From positions 1 to 64,000 of the forward strand of contig LWRO01000003.1 in NCBI GenBank assembly GCA_001657325.1: a DNA stretch of 64,000 bases, given 5' to 3'. Positions 1 through 8,953 of the stretch are shown one piece after another (position 1 is the first letter of the stretch; every line of letters begins with the position of its first letter). Origin of the DNA: Geitlerinema sp. BBD 1991-9. Lineage in GTDB: Bacteria; Cyanobacteriota; Cyanobacteriia; Cyanobacteriales; Geitlerinemataceae. The translations under genes and the position numbers were made by a program. Below the pieces are notes generated by a model. That model ran no database searches. It worked only from the letters and a program-made list of their open reading frames with translations, and was not told the origin of the DNA.

Positions 1-70
1 GTCGAATTCGTTCGACGCTTTCCGAGGCGATTCCCTTTGAAGCTGGAAGCCACTCATCAATCGCCTCGCG

Positions 71-316
71 ATGATGAGTGGTAGTTCACTCTTCACTCTT
101 CCCGAATCCCTGCGTCCGATTTACGAAGCCTCTTTCGGTATCGATTTACCCGCTCACAGCGGTGACGACACGTTTGAGTTACCGATTCCGGCCACTTACG
201 CGATCTCCCCAAGAGGTGAAATCGTCTATGCCTTTGTAGAATCCGACTATACCCAGCGTCTCGATCCCGAAACACTTCTCGAAGCCTTGAGATCGTTAAC
301 GGCAACAGTAGCGTAA
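71..316 (+). pseudogene. 3' fragment of a peroxiredoxin-like (AhpC/TSA) gene
   Basis: The reading frame from about position 95 matches the C-terminal third of AhpC/TSA peroxiredoxin-like proteins as I know them: FTLPESLRPIYE, then a GDDTFELPIPATY block, then VYAFVESDYTQRL. The N-terminal part with the peroxidatic cysteine is absent: the same frame has a stop at 38-40, and the sequence just before the homology is a short TTCACTCTTCACTCTT run rather than the expected coding sequence. The parent gene would reduce peroxides in the cytosol. The fragment cannot be active by itself. It may continue in another frame upstream of the window, which I cannot see. Confidence 0.6.
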
Positions 317-493
317 CGTGGCATAAAATTGTCGCGATTGTCTCGAAAGTGCCGAGTCATTCCGCCCCTACCCCGGTTCGATCGCCATTTGGGGGCGGAT
401 TTAGCGTTCTCAAGCGTTCGCCTCGATACGATCGAGCTTCAAGTGACAGCCGAGATCGCGACTATCCGTCGATCGAATCTTTGGCAGGTGCGA

Positions 494-621
494 GCTGAGG
501 CGAGGGTACTTGCCAGGGGAGACTGACGAGATCGGTTAAATCGATATGGCGGCGACGATCGAGTTCGTCAATATGCCGTTTTTCGGCGTACAGTTGCGCT
601 TGATAGTGTCGTGCTAACTCC
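494..621 (-). pseudogene. Displaced copy of the 3' end of dnaG
   Basis: This stretch aligns without gaps to 4759-4886, the last part of dnaG, in the same orientation. By hand count about 110 of 127 bases match. The encoded tails read ELARHYQAQLYAEKRHIDEL here and ELARQYQTQLLAEKRHIDEL in dnaG. Most differences are silent or conservative, so the copy diverged while still part of a working primase gene. Upstream on the minus strand (beyond 621) the dnaG homology stops abruptly at a small foldback. The simplest reading is a direct repeat left by insertion of foreign DNA at the 3' end of dnaG. A decayed second dnaG is the alternative. Confidence 0.8.
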
Positions 622-647
622 TTGCTCCCAGAAACCGGAGTTAGCAC
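611..647. repeat. 11-bp perfect inverted repeat at the edge of the dnaG remnant
   Basis: GTGCTAACTCC at 611-621 is the exact reverse complement of GGAGTTAGCAC at 637-647, with a 15-base spacer. The left arm is the end of the displaced dnaG tail. The right arm with its preceding bases (CCGGAGTTAGC) matches the sense strand of the intact dnaG better than the left arm does, so a short piece of dnaG has been copied in inverted orientation at the breakpoint. There is no T-run, so it is not a convincing terminator. Confidence 0.6.
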
Positions 648-1328
648 TGTTTTCGATAAACTCGTTCGCGATGGTATTGACGTTGAATTCGCTGACAATC
701 GTGGCTGTACCCGAACACACCCCTAGTCCAGTAGGGTAGGTTAACACATTTGGGAAACAAGATCGATCCTCTGGGTGTAAAGGGTCTGAGGTTGGTGTGG
801 AGGCTTTGACCGGACGATCGAAAAGTCTGTGGAGACATCCTGATTTTGTAACGAATTGTGATAACTCAAAACAGTTTCCGTAAAAGTCGAAGTGTTTCAA
901 CCGATAGATATAACTAGGCTAGCTCTAGTGCATTGTGTGTTTACACTGAATTAATAAAACTTTCAATAAAAAAGATTTACAACGTCGATTTATTTCACTA
1001 CAGTGATAGATGTAGTACCGAGATATAAATCATTTACAACGTGGCAACATCTAACAAACTGTTTAGCGTCAACCTGCGTGCTGAGATGTGAAATCACCTC
1101 GAATACCAAGCCAGCGAGACGGGTAACTCGAAGTCGTGATAGCGGCGTTAGTAAATTCTTTTAAAATGGAGTTTCCTCAGTTACTTAGTAAGTGGGTTGT
1201 ACAGGATAAGTGACACTTCGGGTTTTATTGAGTTGTTATGTCACTTCATTTATTGACTGTGATGTGATTTACGTATCCTTTGAGTTCTAACAATCTAAGA
1301 TTGTCTATAAAGTGAGAGATAAACTGGC
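648..1328. other. Gene-free leader of the TerB operon
   Basis: No convincing gene on either strand. The only structure noted is a direct repeat ATTTACAACGT at 975-985 and 1032-1042, within an AT-rich stretch (about 920-1060). It could contain the promoter and operator of the operon that starts at 1329, but I cannot define promoter boxes. Confidence 0.4.
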
Positions 1329-2237
1329 ATGAGTAATTCATTGGATCTTGCAAAAGTTTCGGAACACGAGCGTCTTGCCTTTTATGGCGCACTATTTTCA
1401 ATTGCTTTAGCAGATGGTTCTCTTGATAAAGAAGAAATCGAATTACTTTTCGGAATAATAGACTTGGAGGGCATGACTGAATCTGCAAAACGGGAAGTAC
1501 AGTCATATATTATTGAGCCACCTTCTTTATATGCATGTCTAAAGTCGTTGGAAGCAGCAGATGAGAATTTGCGGTATGGACTGATGATTAATTTAGTTGA
1601 TACGGCTTGGGCAAATGACGAGTTGGATGCCAATGAAAAACAGGCAATTACGCTTGCACAACAGGAACTTAAAATTTCTGACAAACAGTTAGATGCGATC
1701 GAAAAGTTTATCAATAAAGTTCGAGAGATTCGGATACGTGGTTTAGATGACAATTACGCAGCCGATACGATTAAAACAGCAGCAGCAGGACTTTCTGCCG
1801 TGGGAGTTCCTGTTGCTGCCGTCTGGTTCTCTGGCTCTGTTATTGGATTAAGTGCAGTAGGCATCACCTCCGGTTTGGCAGGACTTGGAGCATTAATTGG
1901 TTTAGGCGGCATGATTCCTGGTATTGGTGTTGCCATTCTATTAGGAACTGGCATTTTTATAGGTGTTAATACTTTACTTGATACAGGAGATAAATCTAAG
2001 AAAGCAAAGTTGCAAGCCGAAAAAGAACGTAAAGCTCAACTGGTAATTAAGAATATGCAAGATGCTATTAACCAGCTAGTCGAGCGGATTGCGAAGCTTC
2101 AAGAAAAAACAGCTCATCTCGAGTCTAGTGCCGCTGATGCAGAGGCAAATCGAGAAGCAATCCAGCGTTTGACCGAACGTCTAAAATTCATGCAGCAGTC
2201 AGTTGCAAAGCGCAAGCATGCTTTTGGGGCAAGTTAA
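1329..2237 (+). CDS. TerB-domain protein with glycine-zipper membrane region and coiled coil
   Basis: 302 residues in three parts. Residues about 10-135 form two TerB-like helical repeats, with acidic motifs ALADGSLDKEE near 27 and TAWANDELDANEK near 92. Such acidic motifs are typical of the tellurite-resistance TerB fold, which often binds metal. Residues about 150-216 are hydrophobic and very rich in Gly (GLAGLGALIGLGG), a glycine-zipper segment expected to insert in membranes. Residues about 222-295 are a charged coiled coil. The next gene starts one base after the stop, so the two are surely co-transcribed. Codon use is more AT-rich than in the neighbouring dnaG, which suggests transfer. 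I do not know the exact family. A stress or abortive-infection membrane effector is an inference from architecture. Confidence 0.75.
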   Translation: MSNSLDLAKVSEHERLAFYGALFSIALADGSLDKEEIELLFGIIDLEGMTESAKREVQSYIIEPPSLYACLKSLEAADENLRYGLMINLVDTAWANDELDANEKQAITLAQQELKISDKQLDAIEKFINKVREIRIRGLDDNYAADTIKTAAAGLSAVGVPVAAVWFSGSVIGLSAVGITSGLAGLGALIGLGGMIPGIGVAILLGTGIFIGVNTLLDTGDKSKKAKLQAEKERKAQLVIKNMQDAINQLVERIAKLQEKTAHLESSAADAEANREAIQRLTERLKFMQQSVAKRKHAFGAS

Positions 2238-2238
2238 A

Positions 2239-3720
2239 ATGCTCTCCAATAAGTTTATTGTGGAGCTAGGAATTGCCTTACAAACTCAGAATCATATCCT
2301 GAGTCAAGTCGATTCAGCGGCTTCAGATATTGAATCTAAACTAACTGAGCTCGAGCAGAAACTATCCAGCTCCGGCTCAATGTCGGAACAACTCCGAGAA
2401 CTTGAAAGTCTAATGGATGACTTGGAAGCTTCTCAAGAGTTAGTAGAATTAAAAGATTTTGGTGACTTTAATCCAGATCGAATTCTACATCTCTATGAAA
2501 GCCGTCAGAAATCTATTTTTCAAGCGTTAAACAGAATTGGATTTAAGGACTGGGATAGCTTTATTAGGAAATGTAAAACTTATACCTTATCTCAAGGCAT
2601 CGATTCACTAAAACCATACGAAGTCTTTTTAACTGATGCCGATTTGGAGGCGCTACGATCGAACTCTTACAGCGATCGATATCAATGGGATCGATGGGAT
2701 TACATTTTTGTTGGAGCTAGTGGCGTTCTTGCGTCTCTAACGGATTACCTCTTGGTTAAAATACCTACAACATTAACAACAGGTGAATATTCAGGTCAAA
2801 TCGGTAGTCCTATAACTGAGTGGTTGAAAAGCTATGACACAACCCAAGCAGATGATTGGTTTGCACGATGGGCAAATCGCCTTGAAGACATCTGCAAAGT
2901 TCCTTACGACTCAATGAGTTCTGTAGGAGCAGAGCAAACGGAGCGGATTGCTGGAATGTTCCCTAAATCGCACCGTATTCAGTCTTTAGGTCACGATCCT
3001 GTGCTTGGCTTCGTGTTTGGAGTCCTAGATATCATGCGAGGTACAATTACGGGTTTCTCTTATGACAAGTTAACGGGAAATCATGCCTGGATGCAGGGAG
3101 TCGTTTGGACTAACCAGGAACCGATTCACTTGATTGAAGCAATTCTCCGTCAGATCGGACATCTAATTTCTGATGTTGCGACTCCGATGGGGTTGCCAGC
3201 TCCCTTTATGGCCTTAATTCAAGGAATCAACTTAGGAAGTTTTGGAGATAAAGATCGAACCGTTGGAGAAATTGCGAGATGGATGTATCTTAACGGTTAT
3301 GACTTTAGACACTTCCTAGTTTCTGGAATCACTCCGGCAGTTATCGAAATTATTCTCCGTGCTTACATGATGTTGAGACATTACTCTGAGTACGGAGAGA
3401 CGAAATTCAACTTAGCTTCTCACCCAAAATACCGAGCTATGTTATTGGTTGCTCATGGAATTGCAACTTTAGGCAATGCCGGTAAAATCTTATTGATGCA
3501 GGGCAATCCCCTTGCCATCAACTATGCAGAGTGGATAGCTTTTACTCGGTATCTAATTCCTAATCTTAAGTATTGGCTATTCGATCGACATCATTTGTGT
3601 CTAGAGCATTGGGAACAAATTAACTCAGAAGGATGGAATCAGCTATTACAGAGTAGCGATCGTTTGCTCGAAAGCGTTGCAAAACTGAATAAGCAAGAGT
3701 TGGTCTTAGGAACAACATAA
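2239..3720 (+). CDS. Unrecognised partner of the TerB-domain protein
   Basis: 493 residues from the ATG at 2239, which directly follows the upstream stop (TAAAATG) and has TGGGGC about 10 bases before it. A TTG at 2203 and an ATG at 2218 are in-frame alternatives. Residues about 18-65 are a coiled coil (ESKLTELEQKL, QLRELESLMDDLE). Near residue 157 is a hydrophobic segment VGASGVLASLTDYLLV that could be a membrane anchor or buried helix. The remainder is rich in aromatic residues with several hydrophobic helices (PFMALIQGINLGSF, AVIEIILRAYMM). No catalytic motif was recognised. Coiled coils in both proteins suggest they form a complex. It is intact and AT-rich like its partner. Function unknown. 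Confidence 0.7.
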   Translation: MLSNKFIVELGIALQTQNHILSQVDSAASDIESKLTELEQKLSSSGSMSEQLRELESLMDDLEASQELVELKDFGDFNPDRILHLYESRQKSIFQALNRIGFKDWDSFIRKCKTYTLSQGIDSLKPYEVFLTDADLEALRSNSYSDRYQWDRWDYIFVGASGVLASLTDYLLVKIPTTLTTGEYSGQIGSPITEWLKSYDTTQADDWFARWANRLEDICKVPYDSMSSVGAEQTERIAGMFPKSHRIQSLGHDPVLGFVFGVLDIMRGTITGFSYDKLTGNHAWMQGVVWTNQEPIHLIEAILRQIGHLISDVATPMGLPAPFMALIQGINLGSFGDKDRTVGEIARWMYLNGYDFRHFLVSGITPAVIEIILRAYMMLRHYSEYGETKFNLASHPKYRAMLLVAHGIATLGNAGKILLMQGNPLAINYAEWIAFTRYLIPNLKYWLFDRHHLCLEHWEQINSEGWNQLLQSSDRLLESVAKLNKQELVLGTT

Positions 3721-3864
3721 ATCGTTTTTTTGCTATGTTTGATGTGGATAGCGTAGGTTGAGAGTTAGTAAATTAACAGAAGCTCGCGATCTCCTCTTTC
3801 TCCGCCGGATGAGTGACACGATCGAAGTATGACCCCAACCCCCTTCAACTGCAACGTTTCCCAA

Positions 3865-4207
3865 ATGTCGATCGATCTTCGTCCAAACCTCACGGTCGAT
3901 CGTCAAAAACTTATCAAACTGTGAGATCGATGGCAAATTGTCGAACTGTCCCTGTTCGGTTCCGTTCTGCGCGACGACTTCCGCCCCGACAGCGACATCG
4001 ATCTCCTCGTAACCTGGGACGATCGCAGTCGTTGGACGCTCTTAGATTTCGCTCAAATGCACGACGACTTCGCACAACTGTTCGATCGATCTCGTCAGCA
4101 AACGCGCCATCGAACAAAGCGATAACCCCCTCCGCCGCGCCGCTATCCTCCAAACCGCTCAACTGCTCTATCGCAAACCACGATCGAGCGCGATTGCCAA
4201 TCTTTAA
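3865..4207 (+). pseudogene. Dead MntA-type nucleotidyltransferase antitoxin
   Basis: The frame from ATG 3865 reads MSIDLRPNLTVDRQKLIKL, hits TGA at 3922-3924, then continues as DRWQIVELSLFGSVLRDDF and PDSDIDLLV. That is the GSx10DxD signature of minimal nucleotidyltransferases (MNT). Near 4087 the frame shifts: the continuation DLVSKRAIEQSDNPLRRAA lies one frame over and ends at TAA 4205-4207. The gene therefore has a nonsense codon and a frameshift. Intact MntA proteins neutralise the paired HepT RNase by adding AMP to it. The hepT remnant overlaps the 3' end, as usual for this module. Confidence 0.8.
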
Positions 4208-4509
4208 TCGACATCGTCCACTCTGCCACCCTCGCCGCCAATTATCTCAACGGCAAAACCCAAACCGATTTCAAACGAGATCGAATGATTCAAGACGCGA
4301 TCGTGCGCCGCATCGAAATCATCGGCGAAGCAGCAACTCGACTGTCACAAGAAGCCCGCGACGAGATCGATACTGTTCCTTGGAAGCAAGTTATCGGTAT
4401 GAGAAACATCATGATTCACCAATACGATCGCGTCGATCTCCAACTCGTTTGGGATACGGCCACTATCGCTTTACCTCAGCTTGCCCGTAGTCTTCAGCCT
4501 TACGTCTAG
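4183..4509 (+). pseudogene. HepT-like HEPN RNase toxin, start codon apparently lost
   Basis: The frame is open from 4126 and matches HepT from 4183: ERDCQSLIDIVHSATLAANY, then FKRDRMIQDAIVRRIEIIGE, then the catalytic RNIMIHQY (the R-x4-H-x-Y motif of HEPN RNases), ending at TAG 4507-4509. The codon where ATG is expected, before GAG CGC GAT, is ATC. The first in-frame ATG is 4285, well inside the fold. The toxin domain itself is otherwise intact. With the antitoxin dead as well, loss of toxin expression would be needed for viability. Initiation at ATC or ACG cannot be excluded. Confidence 0.65.
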
Positions 4510-4724
4510 CCAAACAGTTGTCAACTATTACTTACTATAATCAAGGATAAATTCTTTAGTCGTGCCGGAAAATTTTGAATTCGCTTGTCTGCCCACCTCC
4601 AACTGGAAATCGATGGATTCACTAGAACTATTGTCTAGCAAGGGTTTCAGGATTTTTCTGCACCACCAAGCCGGTTACCCTGCTCGCTCGAAGCGTCGAT
4701 CGATGAAAAACAAGCTCGAAACCA

Positions 4725-6719
4725 TCAAACATCGATCGATCCTTCCGCCGCTTCCAACTGAGGTGAGGGTGCTTGCCAGGGTAAACTGACGAGATCGGTT
4801 AAATCAATGTTGCGACGACGATCGAGTTCGTCGATATGCCGTTTTTCCGCCAAGAGTTGTGTTTGATACTGTCGCGCTAACTCCGGTTCTTCGCGAATAT
4901 CGATCGTTTCTAACGACTGCAAAATCTGACGATAGCGCTTCTGGGCGATCGTTCGTTCGATGGCAGATGCAGCCGAACGAACTACTAACGGCGCTCGTCG
5001 AACATCGATTTCCTCCATTTCACCTGCTTGAAACAACACCTCAATCCGTTTCAACATCGCCGACGCTTCGGAATATCGCTCTTGCAATTTTCCCCACAAA
5101 CTCGCCGCACTATCTCTTGGTGTCGGTGCGAGTTCCGTCAAATGCTGCCACAACCAATAATAGTGCGACACGCTAAAGGAAATGTCTTGTTCTTCTAACG
5201 CCTGCACCGCATCGAGGACGATCGATCTTGCATCGACATCGTGCAAGTACACCCGCAACAACAACGCCTCAGCTCGTTCGAGTAAACTTCGATCGGCATC
5301 GACGGGAAGCGGAAGATCCTCGTCGTGGGATTCGACTTCAGATGACTCGTCGCGTTTAACGGCTCGGCGGCTCACCGAACGTCGCAGCCGCGCGATCAAG
5401 TTTTCTTCCAGTAAGGGGACGCGACGGGCATCGCCCTGACTCAGTTTCTGGGCGCACTGGTTGATGTAGTGGGTGCGGGTGGTGCGGTTTTGAATGCGAT
5501 CGAGCAGTTTCACCAGCTCTCGTACCGTGGTTTGATAGAGATCGGCGCGAGATAAGTCTCGATCTCCCGCAATTTCGTCAATTTGCCAATCAATCCACAA
5601 CGGTGACTCGTCGATGAGTTTCCGATAAGCCTCTGGGGAAGCACTTTGTAAAAATTCATCTGCGTCTTTCCCCTCGGGAATCTGCAACACCCGCAACTGC
5701 ACCATCCCGCGATAGGCTAAATCCGCCACTTCTCCGATGGCGCGTTGGGCGGCGCGGTTTCCGGCTGCATCAGTGTCGAAATTCAAAATCACCTGTTTCG
5801 ACTCGGTGTAGCGCAACAAGTGTTTGACTTGCACTTCACCGAGCGCCGTTCCCAAAGACGCGACGACTTCAGAAATGCCAGCAGCGTGTAAGGCGATAAC
5901 GTCGAAATAGCCCTCGACGACAACGGCTCGATCGAATTTTGCAATGGCTTGACGCGCTTTGTCGATGGAAAACAGCGTGCGTCCCTTGTCGAACAGTTCG
6001 GTTTCCGGCGAGTTGAGATATTTCGGTTGTTCGTCAGTTAGAGTACGTCCGCCGAAACCGATAACGCGCCCGCGATCGTCGCAAATGGGGATGAGGACGC
6101 GATTGCGAAATCGATCGTAATAGCCGCTTCCGTTTTTTCGGGCAACGATCAACCCCGCTGCTTCGACTAACTCCGTCGGATACCCTTTTTGCTTGACGAG
6201 ATAGCCGTAGAGGGTTTCCCATCCCTCCGGGGCATAGCCGAGTTGGAACTTTCGGATGGTGTCGTCGCTCAGATGCCGGCTTTGTTTTAAGTAATCTAAC
6301 GCAGTTTTGCCTTGAGGTTGTCGCAGGGCATGTTCGTAAAAACTACAGGCAATCGCGAGAATTTCGTAGAGTTGTTCTCGCCGAGACAGTTGGCGTTGAA
6401 AGTCTTGCTGTTCGCGCTCGTCGAGGGTGCGAACGGGGACTTGATAGCGTTGTGCCAAATTCAGCACGACATCGGCAAACGATTGCTGTCCGATTTCCAT
6501 TAAGAAGGAAATCGCATTGCCTCCCTTGCCACAACCAAAACAGTAGAAGAGTTGCTTACTCGGGCTAACTGTAAAACTCGGCGTTTTCTCTTCGTGAAAC
6601 GGACACAACCCGGCAAAATCTTTTCCCTGCTTTCGCAGGACGACGTGTTCGGACACCACGTCGTAAATATCCATTCGTTGTTTGACCGCCTCGATAGTAT
6701 CGGGGTGCAAACGAGTCAT
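4725..6719 (-). CDS. dnaG: DNA primase
   Basis: 664 residues, normal for cyanobacterial DnaG. It makes the RNA primers at the replication fork together with DnaB. The N-terminal CHC2 zinc ribbon is visible (C39, H42, C60, C63 in LCPFHEEKTPSF and FYCFGCGKGG). The central RNA-polymerase core includes the TOPRIM motifs VVVEGYFDVIAL and LNFDTDAAG. The C-terminal region is the DnaB-binding part. It starts at ATG 6719. The last 127 bases are duplicated at 494-621. The preceding gene on the same strand, rbp, ends 221 bp upstream behind a hairpin, so dnaG probably has its own promoter. Confidence 0.97.
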   Translation of the reverse strand: MTRLHPDTIEAVKQRMDIYDVVSEHVVLRKQGKDFAGLCPFHEEKTPSFTVSPSKQLFYCFGCGKGGNAISFLMEIGQQSFADVVLNLAQRYQVPVRTLDEREQQDFQRQLSRREQLYEILAIACSFYEHALRQPQGKTALDYLKQSRHLSDDTIRKFQLGYAPEGWETLYGYLVKQKGYPTELVEAAGLIVARKNGSGYYDRFRNRVLIPICDDRGRVIGFGGRTLTDEQPKYLNSPETELFDKGRTLFSIDKARQAIAKFDRAVVVEGYFDVIALHAAGISEVVASLGTALGEVQVKHLLRYTESKQVILNFDTDAAGNRAAQRAIGEVADLAYRGMVQLRVLQIPEGKDADEFLQSASPEAYRKLIDESPLWIDWQIDEIAGDRDLSRADLYQTTVRELVKLLDRIQNRTTRTHYINQCAQKLSQGDARRVPLLEENLIARLRRSVSRRAVKRDESSEVESHDEDLPLPVDADRSLLERAEALLLRVYLHDVDARSIVLDAVQALEEQDISFSVSHYYWLWQHLTELAPTPRDSAASLWGKLQERYSEASAMLKRIEVLFQAGEMEEIDVRRAPLVVRSAASAIERTIAQKRYRQILQSLETIDIREEPELARQYQTQLLAEKRHIDELDRRRNIDLTDLVSLPWQAPSPQLEAAEGSIDV

Positions 6720-6864
6720 TGATAAAACTAGGACTTCAATCCAAACTTTGAATTCTATTCTAATTTTTAAGACATTCGATCGATTCGTTATTTTTCGTTA
6801 TATTTTTCCGAACCTCGAGTCTTGATTCTTGCCTTTTGCTTCTTTGGTTTTTTTTCAAACAACG

Positions 6865-6889
6865 AGACTCGCCCGCAACGAGCGAGTCT
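6865..6889 (-). terminator. Probable terminator of the rbp gene
   Basis: AGACTCGC at 6865-6872 pairs perfectly with GCGAGTCT at 6882-6889 around a 9-base loop. On the minus strand it lies about 50 bases after the rbp stop and is followed by CGTTGTTTG, a weak U tract. The position between rbp and dnaG fits a terminator that keeps the cold-regulated rbp monocistronic. Confidence 0.5.
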
Positions 6890-6940
6890 GCAAAAGACTG
6901 TATTGGAAAAACGGTGTTTCCTTACGGTCTGTAGTGCGGT

Positions 6941-7240
6941 TTAGTAGCGACTTGCACTGCGGCGCTCGGAACCGTTAAACCCATTACGAGGACGGCGATC
7001 GCGCGGTTTAGCTTTGTTAACCCGCAGTTGTCGGCCCATCCACTCCGCACCGTTAAGTGCTTCGATCGCCGCCTCTTCTTCTTCGTCCGTAGACATTTCG
7101 ACGAATCCAAAACCCCGAGATCGTCCAGTATCCCGATCGACTGGAATTTGAGTTCGTCTCACCGTCCCGTATTCAGAAAAGATGGCGCTGAGGTCTTCTT
7201 GCGTAGCGTCGTAGGACAGATTACCGATATAAATTGACAT
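6941..7240 (-). CDS. Short RRM RNA-binding protein (Rbp type)
   Basis: 99 residues: one RNA recognition motif followed by a short basic tail ending [12 protein letters not shown]2 is IYIGNL at residues 3-8 and RNP1 is RGFGFVEM near 40. These single-RRM proteins are characteristic of cyanobacteria, where several are induced by cold and act on mRNA stability or localisation. The start is the ATG at 7240, with CTGGAG upstream. A longer frame reaches 7348 but lacks RRM sequence. The tail is Arg/Asn-rich and short of the Gly runs seen in some paralogues. It stands alone on its strand. Confidence 0.93.
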   Translation of the reverse strand: MSIYIGNLSYDATQEDLSAIFSEYGTVRRTQIPVDRDTGRSRGFGFVEMSTDEEEEAAIEALNGAEWMGRQLRVNKAKPRDRRPRNGFNGSERRSASRY

Positions 7241-7518
7241 GGAGCAACTCCAGGAACCGAAAAATGAAAAGACACTGTTTCGTGGAGATTGCCCTGTTAG
7301 GAAATATAAAACAGAATCAAAACAGCCACCGAACATATGTCTTGCCACACTTTAGCATAGGTCTGTGAAATCTGGGGTAATTCTTCTGACGTTTCTTCGA
7401 TCGAATTTTGACGAAGTCGCGACGAACGCGCTAAAAACGTTGTAATAAGATAACGAGGGAACGACAAGTCCTGTTTCACTCGTTCTCAAGCGTCCCATCG
7501 AGTTTGGATTGTGAGTCG

Positions 7519-8898
7519 ATGCACAGCAGTTCTGCTACACCTTCCGCTTTTCGAGATCCGTCACGGTTTCGCACCGATCGTCAACCCGAACACACCGAAA
7601 CCCCCTCTCGGTTAACGGTCGCCCTAACCGCAGCGAGTACGATCTTCGGACTGCTGGTCTTAATGGCTGGAGGGTATGCCCTGACTCGTCCCTGCGCGAT
7701 CGGTAGCTGCGCTCGACTGACGGAGGCCGAAACGCTCACCCGAAATGCTCTATCCGCGCTGGAAACCGAGAAAACCACTGATTCACTCGTCCGGGCGCGT
7801 CAGGAAATCGAGGTCGCGATCGAGCAACTATCCCCCATTCCCCCCTGGTCGCTGTACCATCGCGAATCCCAGTCGCTTTCGGGACGATTGCAAGATCGAT
7901 CGGTGCAACTCGCAGAAACCAACGAACCCTTAACGTTAGGAATGAAAGCGGCTTTGCGAAGCCAAAATCCACCTCACGCTCTGCGTGAGTGGCGAGAAAT
8001 GGAAAGACTGTGGGAGCAGGCCATCGAACAACTCGAAACCATCAGCGCTGAAAATCCCGCTTATGGTTTCGCCCAGGAAAAGATTGAAGAATACGCCAAT
8101 AACCTCGAAGCGGTTCGCCGCAGAGCCGTCCTCGAACGACGGGGTGAAGAACAACTGCAAGCGGCAAAATCAGCAGCGGACGTGGCGAGAAGTCGTCAAA
8201 GCGGCGTGCGCGGTTTAGAGGGATGGCAACAAGTTTACGCCAGTTGGCGTACTGCCGTTCGCGCCCTCGTTCGCATTCCTGGGGGAACGACATCTGCCAC
8301 CACCGCGAAGCAATTATTTCGTGCCTACGGGCCGCAATTGACCAACGCACAACAGCGACAAACTCAAGAGCAGATCGCCAAAAACCTTTACGATCGAGCG
8401 TTGAAACTGGCTGACGAGGCGAAAACGGCTCAAGATAACCGACAGTGGGATCGCGCTGTTGTGAAATGGCAACAAGCCATCGGCTACGCGCAACAAATCC
8501 CGAAAAATACGGAATACATCGATCGATCGCCGGCTTTGATTCGCGCCTATACGAACGCCCTCGTTCAAGCGATCGCCGCGCAGCAACTCCAAGAAAACAT
8601 CGATCGAGCCAAAACCGACCTCGATCGACTCTGTAGCGGAACTCCTAAAATTTGCACCTATCAAGTCACCGCCGAGCGCATCGTCGTTAAACTGCTTCCC
8701 GACTACGTCAACCGAGTCCGCGAACTCGATATCGAAGCGCTCCGACAGCGCAACACTGAAGCTCAAAGTCAACTCCAGCAACACGTTCGCAGCTTCATCG
8801 ACGGTCTGGAACTCGTCAGCCTCAACGCCCAAATTCCCCTGAAAGTCCTCAATTCCGACGGTCAAGAGGTGGGTTCCTTCACTCCGACGCAAGAATGA
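7519..8898 (+). CDS. Membrane-anchored helical/coiled-coil protein, unknown function
   Basis: 459 residues from ATG 7519 (a TTG at 7504 is also in frame). A single hydrophobic segment, TAASTIFGLLVLMAGGYAL near residues 38-56, follows a polar Arg-rich start, so the bulk is probably periplasmic or lumenal. The rest is almost wholly helical, with repeated pairs resembling tetratricopeptide-type units (WREMERLWEQAIEQLETI, DNRQWDRAVVKWQQAIGYAQ) and coiled coils. No enzyme motif was seen. It is probably a cyanobacterial protein of undefined role. It converges with cobM across a GATGAG-type repeat. Confidence 0.8.
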   Translation: MHSSSATPSAFRDPSRFRTDRQPEHTETPSRLTVALTAASTIFGLLVLMAGGYALTRPCAIGSCARLTEAETLTRNALSALETEKTTDSLVRARQEIEVAIEQLSPIPPWSLYHRESQSLSGRLQDRSVQLAETNEPLTLGMKAALRSQNPPHALREWREMERLWEQAIEQLETISAENPAYGFAQEKIEEYANNLEAVRRRAVLERRGEEQLQAAKSAADVARSRQSGVRGLEGWQQVYASWRTAVRALVRIPGGTTSATTAKQLFRAYGPQLTNAQQRQTQEQIAKNLYDRALKLADEAKTAQDNRQWDRAVVKWQQAIGYAQQIPKNTEYIDRSPALIRAYTNALVQAIAAQQLQENIDRAKTDLDRLCSGTPKICTYQVTAERIVVKLLPDYVNRVRELDIEALRQRNTEAQSQLQQHVRSFIDGLELVSLNAQIPLKVLNSDGQEVGSFTPTQE

Positions 8899-8953
8899 TG
8901 AGGTGGTGATGAGGTGAGGTGATTTCAGGTCGTCCGGTCATCTCCCCATCTCC
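8899..8953. repeat. GATGAG-type intergenic repeat between convergent genes
   Basis: Low-complexity GATGAGGTGG-like units start right after the stop codon, and CATCTCCCCATCTCC lies on the other side. The two halves can pair to form an irregular hairpin. Similar segments lie at 11827-11911, 24405-24475 and 60227-60349, so this is a dispersed family that may also serve as a bidirectional terminator. Confidence 0.5.

Noticed and set aside
568-900. 110-residue leftward frame
   Set aside because: No motif, poor codon character, and it overlaps the dnaG-remnant junction.
3813-4490. 225-residue rightward frame
   Set aside because: Low-complexity Arg/Ser-rich shadow of the MNT/HEPN remnant, which is supported by family motifs in other frames.
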